Positions 7,620 through 15,476 of a stretch of 25,947 nucleotides of DNA are shown here, piece after piece. Source of the DNA: CBFDBT01 sp965603115. Lineage in GTDB: Bacteria; Pseudomonadota; Alphaproteobacteria; Sphingomonadales; Kordiimonadaceae. The notes under the pieces are model-generated. The model had not been told where the DNA came from, searched no databases, and saw only the letters and a program-made list of their open reading frames with translations. Each line of letters starts with the position of its first letter. Position 1 is the first letter of the stretch. Made by a program: the position numbers and the translations under genes. The stretch is taken from assembly GCA_965603115.1 (NCBI GenBank), contig CBFDBT010000015.1, forward strand, positions 1 through 25,947, read 5' to 3'.

Positions 7620-9878
7620 ATGAGTATGCATGACAAAATATCTGATAAGATTATCGAGACACCGCTTGGCGACGCTTTAAGCGAGCGGTATCTTGCTTAC
7701 GCCCTTTCCACCATTATGTCGCGGTCATTGCCTGACGTGCGAGATGGCTTGAAGCCCGTTCATCGCCGTCTTCTTTATGCGATGCGTTTATTGAAGCTTG
7801 AGCCTAAGCTTGGTTACAAGAAATGTGCGCGTGTGGTCGGCGATGTGATCGGTAAATACCACCCCCATGGTGACCAGTCGGTTTATGACGCGCTAACGCG
7901 CTTGGCTCAAGACTTTTCTGTACGCTATCCGCTGATCGATGGGCAGGGTAACTTTGGTAATATCGACGGCGATAATGCTGCCGCAATGCGGTATACCGAA
8001 GCCAAGCTCACCGAAGTGGCTATGTCCCTTATGGCGGGTTTGGAAGAAGAATCGGTTGATTTTCGCGAGACCTATGACGGTGAAGAAAGTGAACCTCTTG
8101 TCTTTCCGGGTGGCTTTCCAAATATTTTGGCCAACGGTGCAACGGGTATTGCCGTGGGTATGGCAACCTCCATTCCGCCCCATAACGCGGGCGAGCTGGC
8201 TGACGCACTGCAACTGCTGATTAATGGTCGTATGAAGGGCAGTGAAGTGCGTTTGTCTACACTGCTTGGCAAAGTGCCGGGGCCAGATTTTCCAACAGGC
8301 GGTGTAATCGTTGAAAGCCCAGAGTCGTTAGCCCAGTCCTACGAAACGGGTAAAGGTTCCATTCGCTTGCGGGCCAAATATGAAGTGGAAGACATCGGTC
8401 ATGGTCAATATGTGGTTGTGGTCACTGAAATTCCTTATCAGGTGCAAAAATCAAGGCTTATCGAGAAAATTGCCGATTTGATTCAGGAGAAAAAACTCCC
8501 CATTCTCACTGACGTACGTGATGAATCGTCTGAAGATATCCGCGTTGTCTTGGAGCCTAAAAACCGCACGGTTGATGTGAAGGTGTTGATGGAGACACTC
8601 TTTAAACTCACCGATCTTGAAGTGCGTTTTTCGATGAATATGAATATGATTGATATTCATGGTCGGCCCAATGTTCTGTCGATTAAAGGTATACTTGAGC
8701 AATATCTTGACCACCAAAAAGATGTGTTGGAGCGCCGCAGCCGCTTCCGGCTTGAAAAAGTCAATCACCGGATGGAAATACTGTCTGGTTATTTGATCGC
8801 TTATCTCAATCTTGATGAAGTGATCCGCATTATTCGCGAAGAAGATGACGCCAAAGAGAGCTTGATGTCCACATTTAAGCTCAGCGATACGCAAGCCGAA
8901 GCTATTTTAAATATGCGTTTGCGTTCATTGCGTAAACTGGAAGAGATTGAAATTCGCACAGAGCATGACAGTCTGGATGAAGAGCGCAGTCAGATTTTGG
9001 CGCTCTTGGGTAACGATATGCTTCAGTGGGCCGCTATTGGCGAGGATGTCTCGCTGATCAAAAAGCGTTTTGGTCAAGGCACAGAGCTTGGCAAGCGCCG
9101 CAGTCAGTTTGCTATAGCGCCTGTGGTTGATACGTCGATGTCACTGGAAGCGATGATTGAAAAAGAGCCTATCACGGTCGTTTGCTCCAAGCGTGGCTGG
9201 ATCCGCGGCATTAAGGGTCACGTTAAGCCAGAAGAAACCTTAAAGTTCAAAGATGGGGACGGCGATATGTTCCGTTTCCATGCTTATACTACTGACAAGA
9301 TATTCCTCTTTAGCTCTTCGGGGCGTATGTACACCCTTGGCGGTGACAAGCTGCCGGGCGGTCGCGGGCACGGCGAGCCTGTGCGCTTGCTCTTTGATAT
9401 GGATAACAATGATGAAGTGGTTGCGCTGCTTACCTATATGCCTGGCAGCAAGCTTATGCTCGCCTCTTCTATCGGTAAGGGCTTTCTGCTCGAAGCTGAT
9501 AATGCTGTGGCGACCAAAAAAGCCGGTAAGCAGGTGTTGAACTTACCTGGGGAAGCGATTGCCACCCACTGTCTACCTGTTGCATCAGACAATGACATGG
9601 TCGCGGTGATCGGTGAAAACCGTAAAATGCTGGTCTTTAAACTCGAAGAATTACCTGTGATGAACCGGGGACAGGGTGTAACGCTTCAGCGATACAAACA
9701 GTGTGGTTTGGCAGATGTAACATTATACACTGCTGAGCATGGCCTCAGTTGGCCAATGGGCGGAGAGGGTAACCGAACGCGCACAGAAACCGAATTAACG
9801 CCATGGTCGGGCAAACGCGGTAACGCTGGTCGCTTGCCGCCGATGGGCTTTCCCAGAAATAATAAATTTTCGGGGTAA
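7620..9878 (+). CDS. parC: DNA topoisomerase IV subunit A
   Basis: ParC is the DNA-cleaving subunit of topoisomerase IV, which unlinks daughter chromosomes; its partner ParE is not in this window. The 752-residue length fits alphaproteobacterial ParC. The N-terminus has LSERYLAYALSTIMSRSLPD and VRDGLKPVHRRLLYAM, then YHPHGDQSVYDAL, and the catalytic Tyr125 in AAAMRYTEAKL. The C-terminal beta-pinwheel ends with the ParC-type tail TRTETELTPWSGKRGNAGR, not a GyrA box. At the quinolone-interaction position where E. coli GyrA has Ser83, this protein has Gln86. The start ATG 7620 lacks a strong ribosome site, and ATG 7626 is an alternative. Confidence 0.96.
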   Translation: MSMHDKISDKIIETPLGDALSERYLAYALSTIMSRSLPDVRDGLKPVHRRLLYAMRLLKLEPKLGYKKCARVVGDVIGKYHPHGDQSVYDALTRLAQDFSVRYPLIDGQGNFGNIDGDNAAAMRYTEAKLTEVAMSLMAGLEEESVDFRETYDGEESEPLVFPGGFPNILANGATGIAVGMATSIPPHNAGELADALQLLINGRMKGSEVRLSTLLGKVPGPDFPTGGVIVESPESLAQSYETGKGSIRLRAKYEVEDIGHGQYVVVVTEIPYQVQKSRLIEKIADLIQEKKLPILTDVRDESSEDIRVVLEPKNRTVDVKVLMETLFKLTDLEVRFSMNMNMIDIHGRPNVLSIKGILEQYLDHQKDVLERRSRFRLEKVNHRMEILSGYLIAYLNLDEVIRIIREEDDAKESLMSTFKLSDTQAEAILNMRLRSLRKLEEIEIRTEHDSLDEERSQILALLGNDMLQWAAIGEDVSLIKKRFGQGTELGKRRSQFAIAPVVDTSMSLEAMIEKEPITVVCSKRGWIRGIKGHVKPEETLKFKDGDGDMFRFHAYTTDKIFLFSSSGRMYTLGGDKLPGGRGHGEPVRLLFDMDNNDEVVALLTYMPGSKLMLASSIGKGFLLEADNAVATKKAGKQVLNLPGEAIATHCLPVASDNDMVAVIGENRKMLVFKLEELPVMNRGQGVTLQRYKQCGLADVTLYTAEHGLSWPMGGEGNRTRTETELTPWSGKRGNAGRLPPMGFPRNNKFSG

Positions 9879-9893
9879 TAGGAATATCTGAAC

Positions 9894-10394
9894 ATGAAGC
9901 GAACTGCTAAAATCATTTCTGAGAATGAAGAGAGTATAAAACTTACGCCTCTTGTTATGGAAAGCATTTGCGAAGATGCGATTGAGGCATTGGGCGTGGA
10001 TATGGCTAGTATCTGGTTTTTTGACTCAAAAATTGAACGCATTAAATGTCAGCATGTTATTGACACTCTTGGACAAAATTCTGATTCAAAAGGGGAAGTT
10101 TTGGAAAGGAGCGCCTATCCTGCTTATTTTAGAGCATTATGTGAAGGAAGCTTTGTTGATGCACCTAACGTTAGGCTGCATCCAGACACCAAGCAGCTAA
10201 CAGAAGACTATTTTGATAAATATGGGGTTGCCTCTCTGCTTGATTTTATATTCAGAGCGAAAGGCATACCAGTAGGTGTCATATGCTGTGAAAGCCGCAC
10301 GCCTAAAAAGTGGACGCCTGAGGACATAAACTACTTGCGTGGTTTGGTTGTTCTCTCGGCGTTTCACTTTCAGTTTGACGACAGCGCGTCATAG
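9894..10394 (+). CDS. Stand-alone GAF-domain protein
   Basis: This 166-residue soluble protein is almost entirely one GAF domain, a small-molecule or sensory fold. Features are the helix with LVMESICEDAIEALGVDMAS, strand IWFFD, the RSAYPAYFRALCEG region, VRLHPDTKQLTEDYF, and the strand pair SLLDFIFRAKGIPVGVICCE followed by KKWTPEDINYL. That last pattern is typical of GAF domains found next to kinase or diguanylate cyclase outputs, but no output domain is attached. Cys residues in VICCES could matter for redox or ligand binding, which is speculation. It starts 15 bases after parC with an AGGA site and may be co-transcribed with it. The ligand is unknown. Confidence 0.75.
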   Translation: MKRTAKIISENEESIKLTPLVMESICEDAIEALGVDMASIWFFDSKIERIKCQHVIDTLGQNSDSKGEVLERSAYPAYFRALCEGSFVDAPNVRLHPDTKQLTEDYFDKYGVASLLDFIFRAKGIPVGVICCESRTPKKWTPEDINYLRGLVVLSAFHFQFDDSAS

Positions 10395-10403
10395 GCAATC
10401 TTG

Positions 10404-10814
10404 CTATTCTTTTATTCTAGACCAGACTACTGAAAGGACAGCGCCCGCGCACATAAACATGACGATGTCGAGGGTGAAGCCGATAATCATGACATTCATC
10501 TGCATTGGCATGAAAGCATAGTTTAATATTTCAGCTGTTGCCCAGAAAAGCCCCATGAAAAATCCGAAGCGCAGGCCTTCATTGACGTCTGCATTTTTAG
10601 CATCGTGTGACCATATCCAGACAAAAGCATAGGCCATAATGAGTTCTGCGGCAGCTAACCATCCCATTAGTTCTTCGCCTTGAGGACGAAGACTCAGACC
10701 TCCTTGATTGGCTGTGTAAAAATCCTGTAGTAATATACCAAATACGATGACTCCAAAAATCATCATGGTGGCAAAAACTGCTAAAGTGCTAACAATCATC
10801 CTTTTACTAAGCAT
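10404..10814 (-). CDS. Unknown four-helix membrane protein
   Basis: I do not recognise this 136-residue protein. It has four predicted membrane helices, near residues 6-29, 49-68, 81-101 and 108-131. The polar loop between helices 1 and 2 contains SLRPQGEELMGW, and that between 2 and 3 contains SHDAKNADVNEGLRFG. Acidic residues lie within or at the edge of helices (Glu57, Glu95, Asp116), which hints at transport or sensing but proves nothing. The start ATG has a GGGAG ribosome site 8 bases upstream and a TATAAT box preceded by an exact palindrome (10833-10850). It converges on the GAF gene, with the stop codons 9 bases apart. Confidence 0.75.
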   Translation of the reverse strand: MLSKRMIVSTLAVFATMMIFGVIVFGILLQDFYTANQGGLSLRPQGEELMGWLAAAELIMAYAFVWIWSHDAKNADVNEGLRFGFFMGLFWATAEILNYAFMPMQMNVMIIGFTLDIVMFMCAGAVLSVVWSRIKE

Positions 10815-10827
10815 ATAATTTCTCCCG

Positions 10828-10856
10828 ATTATAAGGCAAGAGCTTGCCTTGTTTCA
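10828..10856 (-). promoter_or_regulatory. Promoter with an operator-like palindrome for the membrane protein
   Basis: Reading the minus strand, a perfect -10 TATAAT (10833-10828) lies 14 bases before the start codon. A weak -35 candidate TGAAAC (10856-10851) is 17 bases upstream of it. The 17-base spacer is nearly filled by an inverted repeat with 8-base arms, AAGGCAAG at 10833-10840 and CTTGCCTT at 10843-10850, separated by 2 bases. The placement suggests control by a dimeric regulator. Alternatively, the repeat is a 7-base-stem hairpin after the upstream Lrp gene, but no T-run follows it. Confidence 0.45.
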
Positions 10857-10921
10857 CAAATCAGAGTTAGATATATAAACTAAATTAACCATGTTTGCAA
10901 AAATGATGGCAATGACCAGCC

Positions 10922-11380
10922 TTATAATGGCAGGTTGCTACGCTTAAAGACGGTTCGAAGTGCAAAAGACGAGTGGACACGGGCAACACCGGGTAGGCGT
11001 GTCAGATGATTATGAACCCGCTCATAATCGGTAGCGTCATGCACGCAAACCCGCATCAAAAAATCAACGTCCCCTGACATAAAATAACAGTCCATAACTT
11101 CGGGTACGTCCGCCACGGCTTTTTCAAAGCCTTTAAGCTGTTCTTCTTGCTGACGTTCCAAGCTCACGCGAACAAATACATTGCTGGGAAGCCCAACCTT
11201 TTCCTGATCCACAATAGCTGAATATTTGTCAATAATATTGTTGGATTCTAGATTTTTAACCCTTCGCAGGCAGGCGGATTCAGATAGGCCAATCTTGCCA
11301 GCTAGCTCAACATTAGAGAGTCGCCCGTTTGACTGTAATTCTTCCAGAATGCGGCGATCCATGCGATCTAAGTTAATCAT
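10922..11380 (-). CDS. Lrp/AsnC-family transcriptional regulator
   Basis: This 152-residue feast/famine regulator has an N-terminal winged helix-turn-helix (LDRMDRRILEELQSNGRLSN, then ELAGKIGLSESACLRRVKNL, residues 4-50). A C-terminal RAM ligand-sensing domain follows (VFVRVSLERQQEEQLKGFEK, VMDCYFMSGDVDFLMRV, HLTRLPGVARVHSSFALR). It is divergently transcribed from alanine dehydrogenase, with 197 bases between the starts. In other bacteria such neighbours (AldR-type) activate ald in response to alanine, so ald and the following asparaginase are the likely targets. The intergenic half-sites at 11415-11498 support this. Confidence 0.92.
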   Translation of the reverse strand: MINLDRMDRRILEELQSNGRLSNVELAGKIGLSESACLRRVKNLESNNIIDKYSAIVDQEKVGLPSNVFVRVSLERQQEEQLKGFEKAVADVPEVMDCYFMSGDVDFLMRVCVHDATDYERVHNHLTRLPGVARVHSSFALRTVFKRSNLPL

Positions 11381-11414
11381 TCAACAGATTCCACTAATAT
11401 AATTAAAAATATAG

Positions 11415-11498
11415 TAATATTCTGCTTATTTATATGAATATTTTCGCAAATTAGCAAGAACATTTCTGTTAATGTGTAGTATTCTGCCTTTAGAATAC
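11415..11498 (+). promoter_or_regulatory. Candidate Lrp-type operator sites upstream of ald
   Basis: The regulator/ald gap has two inverted repeats. One is AATATTC (11416-11422) with GAATATT (11436-11442), and the other is GTATTCT (11479-11485) with AGAATAC (11492-11498). Their left arms lie in similar 11-base stretches, TAATATTCTGC at 11415 and TAGTATTCTGC at 11477. These are 62 bases apart, close to six helical turns. Lrp-family octamers commonly bind several phased sites, so this is a plausible operator region. The individual binding sites are inferred. Confidence 0.5.
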
Positions 11499-11577
11499 AA
11501 AAACCACTACAAAAAAACATACTGTCCTGAGCATGCGCGCTCAATAGAGATGGTTATACATTCAATGGAGAAATATC

Positions 11578-12696
11578 GTGTTAATTGGCGTACCAAAGGA
11601 AATTAAAAATCATGAGTATCGTGTTGGTCTAACACCAGCGAGTGTTCGTGAGCTCATTGCAAATGGTCATAGTGCTATTGTTCAGAAAAATGCGGGTTAT
11701 GAAATTGGCTTTGGTGACGAGCAATATATTGCGGCTGGAGCGACAATCATTGACACGCCGGAAGAAATTTTTGCTAAGGCGGATATGATTGTAAAGGTTA
11801 AGGAGCCTCAGCCTCAAGAGTGCGCCATGCTACGTGAAGGTCAGCTTTTATACACATACCTACACTTGGCACCGGATCCAGCGCAAACTGAAGCCCTTAT
11901 TAAAAGTGGCTGTATTGCGGTTGCTTATGAAACGGTTACGGATAACTTTGGCGGACTTCCTTTGCTCGCTCCCATGTCTGAAGTTGCTGGTCGTATGTCC
12001 ATTCAAGCGGGCGCGAACGCACTGGAAATGCGTCACGGTGGACGTGGTGTGTTGCTGGGTGGTGTGCCGGGTGTTGCGCCTGCTAAAGTAACCATCATCG
12101 GTGGTGGTGTTGTTGGTACGCATGCAGCTTATATGGCTGTTGGTGCTGGCGCTGATCTTACTATTCTTGATCGCTCACATCATAGATTAAAGCAGCTGGA
12201 TGATATTTTCCAAGGGCGCGTTAAAACTATTTATTCTACAAGTGATGCGGTTGAAGAGCATGTTCTAGCGTCTGACCTTGTGGTTGGTGCTGTGCTTATT
12301 CCAGGTGCTGCTGCACCCAAGCTTGTAACACGCGATATGATCTCACGTATGATGCGCGGGTCTGTTCTTGTGGATGTGGCTATCGACCAAGGTGGATGTT
12401 TTGAAACATCAAAAGCGACAACGCATGCTGACCCAACATATATCGTTGATGATGTTGTGCATTACTGTGTAGCAAATATGCCGGGTGGTGTCGCACGTAC
12501 GTCAACAATGGCACTTAACAACGCGACGCTTGGTTATGCTGTTGCTCTTGCAAACAAAGGCTGGAAGCAGGCTCTCATCGATGATCATCATCTTGCAGCA
12601 GGCTTGAACGTTGCTGGTGGTAAGATAACTTATGAAGCGGTTGCCCGTGATCAGGGTCTTAGTTATACACCAACCAAGGAAGTGCTTGGACTTTAA
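11578..12696 (+). CDS. ald: Alanine dehydrogenase
   Basis: Ald reversibly deaminates L-alanine to pyruvate and ammonia with NAD. It lets the cell use alanine as carbon and nitrogen source or assimilate ammonia. The 372-residue protein has the family length and landmarks: GVPKEIKNHEYRVGLTP with substrate-binding Arg15, the catalytic lysine in IVKVKEPQ, the catalytic His in YLHLAPD, and the NAD-binding Rossmann motif TIIGGGVVGTHAAYMAVGAG. The active-site Asp is in VLVDVAIDQGGCFE. The start is GTG 11578 with a GGAG site. The divergent Lrp/AsnC gene is its likely regulator, and an asparaginase gene follows almost immediately. Confidence 0.97.
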   Translation: MLIGVPKEIKNHEYRVGLTPASVRELIANGHSAIVQKNAGYEIGFGDEQYIAAGATIIDTPEEIFAKADMIVKVKEPQPQECAMLREGQLLYTYLHLAPDPAQTEALIKSGCIAVAYETVTDNFGGLPLLAPMSEVAGRMSIQAGANALEMRHGGRGVLLGGVPGVAPAKVTIIGGGVVGTHAAYMAVGAGADLTILDRSHHRLKQLDDIFQGRVKTIYSTSDAVEEHVLASDLVVGAVLIPGAAAPKLVTRDMISRMMRGSVLVDVAIDQGGCFETSKATTHADPTYIVDDVVHYCVANMPGGVARTSTMALNNATLGYAVALANKGWKQALIDDHHLAAGLNVAGGKITYEAVARDQGLSYTPTKEVLGL

Positions 12697-12720
12697 TAAA
12701 AATTGAATATAATCAAGGGC

Positions 12721-13698
12721 ATGGATGATAAAAAACATATTCACATCTGTGCCCTTGGTGGTACTATTGCCATGGTTCCATCGAGTACTGGAGCCGGTGT
12801 GCACCCAACTCTCACCTCAGATGATCTGCTCGCGGCTGTGCCAAAACTTCAAGGCTATGCACGTTTTACCACACATACACTTGCAAAAGCCGGTAGTGCT
12901 AACCTTACTTTTGAACATGCTCTACGTATTGTTGACTATGCTGAAGAAGCAGAAAATGATGGGGCGGATGCTATTATTGTAACGCAGGGCACCGATACCT
13001 TAGAGGAAATTTCCTTTATTATCTCGCTGGTTTGGTCGGGGTCTATTCCCATTATATTTACAGCGGCTATGCGGCATCCAGCGTCTGAGGGCGCAGATGG
13101 CCCATCAAACCTGTTGGCAGCGGTGCAGGTGGCTTGTCAGGTCAATGAAGGTGTTTATGTTGTGATGCACAATGAGCTGCATGACCCGTCTTATGTGCAG
13201 AAATGCCATACAACTGCCCTGAGCGCTTTTTTAAGTGAGAAGGGCCCTGCTGGCACTATTGTTGATGGCCACGTTAAACTTACTCAGGCTCTTTCAGTTT
13301 TGCCGCGCCTTGATAAGGAAAGGCTAAAATCACCTTATCGTGTAGCTCTACTGTCGCCTGCTTTTGATGATGAGCCTTGGCAATTAGAGGCAGCATTAGA
13401 CCAAAAATTCGATGCGATGGTCATTGCAAGCTTTGGAGGGGGGCATGTCAGTGAGCTTTGGGCTGATGCCCTGAGGCCTGTCGCCGCGAAAATGCCAGTA
13501 ATTCTCGCCAGCCGTGTAGGAAGAGGCCAGATTTTAAATGCTATTTATGGCTATAAGGGCGCTGAAATTGATTTAATGAATGCAGGTTTAATTTCAGCAG
13601 GCAGGCTTGATGCTAGAAAGGCAAGATTATTCATGGCCTTACAAAGGTCTTTAAACCCGCCAGAAATCAGAAAAGGCTTTAATATTTTTCTGGAATAG
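12721..13698 (+). CDS. L-asparaginase family amidohydrolase, cytoplasmic type
   Basis: The enzyme hydrolyses L-asparagine (possibly also glutamine) to the acid and ammonia. Numbering from ATG 12721 (325 residues), the nucleophile Thr15 is in CALGGTIAM and the second catalytic pair Thr91-Asp92 is in IIVTQGTDTLEE. The following AAMRHPASEGADGPSNLLAA is the usual DG-containing segment, and the lysine is in YVQKCHTTALSAF. No signal peptide is present, so the enzyme is cytoplasmic. The frame extends to TTG 12703 (6 more residues), but no ribosome site precedes that codon. The AAGGG before ATG 12721 is too close to be ideal, so coupling to ald (24 bases upstream) is likely. The exact substrate is inferred from family only. 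Confidence 0.88.
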   Translation: MDDKKHIHICALGGTIAMVPSSTGAGVHPTLTSDDLLAAVPKLQGYARFTTHTLAKAGSANLTFEHALRIVDYAEEAENDGADAIIVTQGTDTLEEISFIISLVWSGSIPIIFTAAMRHPASEGADGPSNLLAAVQVACQVNEGVYVVMHNELHDPSYVQKCHTTALSAFLSEKGPAGTIVDGHVKLTQALSVLPRLDKERLKSPYRVALLSPAFDDEPWQLEAALDQKFDAMVIASFGGGHVSELWADALRPVAAKMPVILASRVGRGQILNAIYGYKGAEIDLMNAGLISAGRLDARKARLFMALQRSLNPPEIRKGFNIFLE

Positions 13699-13797
13699 CC
13701 TAATCATTTGATGTTAATGAATTTTAACAATATATTCATACTACTTAAAGTATATTATACATTAACTATTATTGCGCAATTAACATTGGGGTGACTT

Positions 13798-14841
13798 GTG
13801 GGCGATTTGTACGGATATGATTCAAAATTTCGTGATGGCTATATTTTCTTTTGGCCCGCAAATTCTGATAATGCTGAGCGGCTCTCACAATTATTAAATA
13901 AAGCGGGATGCATCGAAGTTCCTTTTAAGGCTGAAGGTGTTCTCTGTTATAAAGCGGAAACTGTCGAAGCGATTGTCTTGCAGCTCGAGGGTGTTTCTCT
14001 AACCATTAGAAAAGAGACTAAAATTCTTCTTTCAATGGATGCTCAGCCCGAATTAGCAGAGTTTATTCATATGTGTACTCTTGATGAATTCATGCATGTG
14101 GCAAGTTCTAAGTGGTTAAAAACACTCCTAATCGAAAAGCGATATTTTTCTTTAATGCAGCCTATAGTTTTTGCTGAGACCATGCAGATTCACGGCAATG
14201 AGTTTTTAATTCGAGGCCTAGACATAGATGGAAGTGAAATTTCGGCCCCTGAATTGTTTGGTGCAGCTGAAAAAAGTGGCTTGATGGAAAAAATTGATTG
14301 CGCTGCGGGTTTGAGCGCCATAGAGACAGCGGCTCACTTTAATCTTTATAGCAAAAGCTTCATTAATATCATGCCACGCTCTGCAGTTGGAGTGGACCAA
14401 AATTTAACCGAGTGGCTGAACCTTGTTGAAGAAATGAACATTCCTCTCGACACATTAGTTTTTGAAATTGTTGAGAGTGAATCCGTTGCAGACCAGGCAG
14501 AATTAAGAAAAATTATTGATACACTCAAAGCAAAGGGCATCCAAATAGCCCTCGATGATTTTGGCTATGGGTTCAACAATATCACGACATTGTTTGATCT
14601 TAAGCCTGATTATGTGAAGCTTGATAAAGCTCTAGTTCAAGATATTGTCGAAGATGGTGGTCAATGGAGTGTTGTCGCTAATCTTGTGGAAGCAGCAACG
14701 CAGGTTGGCGTGAAGGTTATTGCTGAAGGTGTAGAAAATGAAGAAACCATGAAGGCGCTAATGACTATTGGGGTGGAGTATTTGCAAGGATATTTCTTCG
14801 GTATGCCGTCGAGGGAGCCGGTGTTTGGGTTCTCTATTTAA
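13798..14841 (+). CDS. EAL-domain c-di-GMP phosphodiesterase-like protein
   Basis: The 347-residue protein has a C-terminal EAL domain (about residues 110-345) and an N-terminal region of about 105 residues that I cannot assign. Key EAL residues are kept: Glu135 in a variant motif EFLIRG (EFL instead of EAL), Asn in FINIMP, Glu in FEIVESE, Asp253-Asp254 in ALDDFGYGFNN, Lys in YVKLDKALV, Glu in AEGVENEE and Gln in LQGYFFGMP. Hydrolysis of c-di-GMP to pGpG is therefore likely. It has no GGDEF domain and no membrane segment, so it would be cytosolic. The start is GTG 13798 with a GGGGTGA ribosome site. The 99-base AT-rich gap upstream probably holds its own promoter. Confidence 0.88.
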   Translation: MGDLYGYDSKFRDGYIFFWPANSDNAERLSQLLNKAGCIEVPFKAEGVLCYKAETVEAIVLQLEGVSLTIRKETKILLSMDAQPELAEFIHMCTLDEFMHVASSKWLKTLLIEKRYFSLMQPIVFAETMQIHGNEFLIRGLDIDGSEISAPELFGAAEKSGLMEKIDCAAGLSAIETAAHFNLYSKSFINIMPRSAVGVDQNLTEWLNLVEEMNIPLDTLVFEIVESESVADQAELRKIIDTLKAKGIQIALDDFGYGFNNITTLFDLKPDYVKLDKALVQDIVEDGGQWSVVANLVEAATQVGVKVIAEGVENEETMKALMTIGVEYLQGYFFGMPSREPVFGFSI

Positions 14842-14850
14842 ATCACCTTT

Positions 14851-15321
14851 TTAAGCGTCTTCAACGGCATGAAGTTGAATTTCATTTAATTTATTCAGTA
14901 TTTTATTCAAAGAATCTTGTTCTTCTTGTGAAAGCCCATCAAGTAAAGCGCTTTCATAGGATAGGGCGAGAGGAACAACTTTTTCATAGACTTCCCGACC
15001 CAGTTTAGACAGGGCAAGAACCGACCGGCGCCGGTCATCCGGTGAAAAATGTCTTTCGATGCGTCCAGTTTTTAATAGATTTTTGACAGCTCTAGAAACG
15101 GCCACTTTATCCATAGCTGTGCGTTCTCCAACGTCGGCTGCTGATAAGTTTGATTCTTCTCCAAGAACAGCTACTGTTCGCCATTCAGACAGAGACAATG
15201 CAAACCTCTGTTCGTATCGGTCAGCAATTGCACGGCTAATACGATTAGAGAGTGTGGATAATCTATAGGGTAAAAACCCTTTTAAAACCAATAGGCTAGA
15301 TGATTTATCCTGGTCTGTCAT
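14851..15321 (-). CDS. MarR-family transcriptional regulator
   Basis: This 156-residue regulator has a winged helix-turn-helix in the middle (LSEWRTVAVLGEESNLSAAD, then RTAMDKVAVSRAVKNLLKTG) and the wing with HFSPDDRRRSVLALSKLGRE. Long N- and C-terminal helices presumably form the dimer interface. It is divergent from the hpd operon with 155 bases between starts, so it most likely represses that operon and itself and responds to an aromatic intermediate. An AAGGG ribosome site precedes ATG. Its stop faces the EAL gene 9 bases away. Confidence 0.92.
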   Translation of the reverse strand: MTDQDKSSSLLVLKGFLPYRLSTLSNRISRAIADRYEQRFALSLSEWRTVAVLGEESNLSAADVGERTAMDKVAVSRAVKNLLKTGRIERHFSPDDRRRSVLALSKLGREVYEKVVPLALSYESALLDGLSQEEQDSLNKILNKLNEIQLHAVEDA

Positions 15322-15364
15322 AGGAACCCTTTAAAATAACTTTACAAATAAGACCGAAATTGTC

Positions 15365-15428
15365 TTGCTGTAAGTTTCTAATGAAACTAATATAGTTGCA
15401 TCAGTAACCAATATCAGATAAATGCAAC
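15365..15428 (+). promoter_or_regulatory. hpd operon promoter with operator-like palindromes
   Basis: A -35-like TTGCTG (15365-15370) and a -10-like TAATAT (15388-15393) are 17 bases apart. Between them lies an inverted repeat, AGTTTC (15373-15378) and GAAACT (15383-15388), with a 4-base spacer, which is the size and place expected for a MarR-dimer operator. A second exact inverted repeat, GTTGCAT (15395-15401) and ATGCAAC (15422-15428), lies just downstream, near the predicted transcript start. Regulation by the divergent MarR protein is inferred. Confidence 0.5.
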
Positions 15429-15476
15429 GTAACCTGAAATTACTGAAATTACCACTTTTTTGAGGAGTTAATACTT

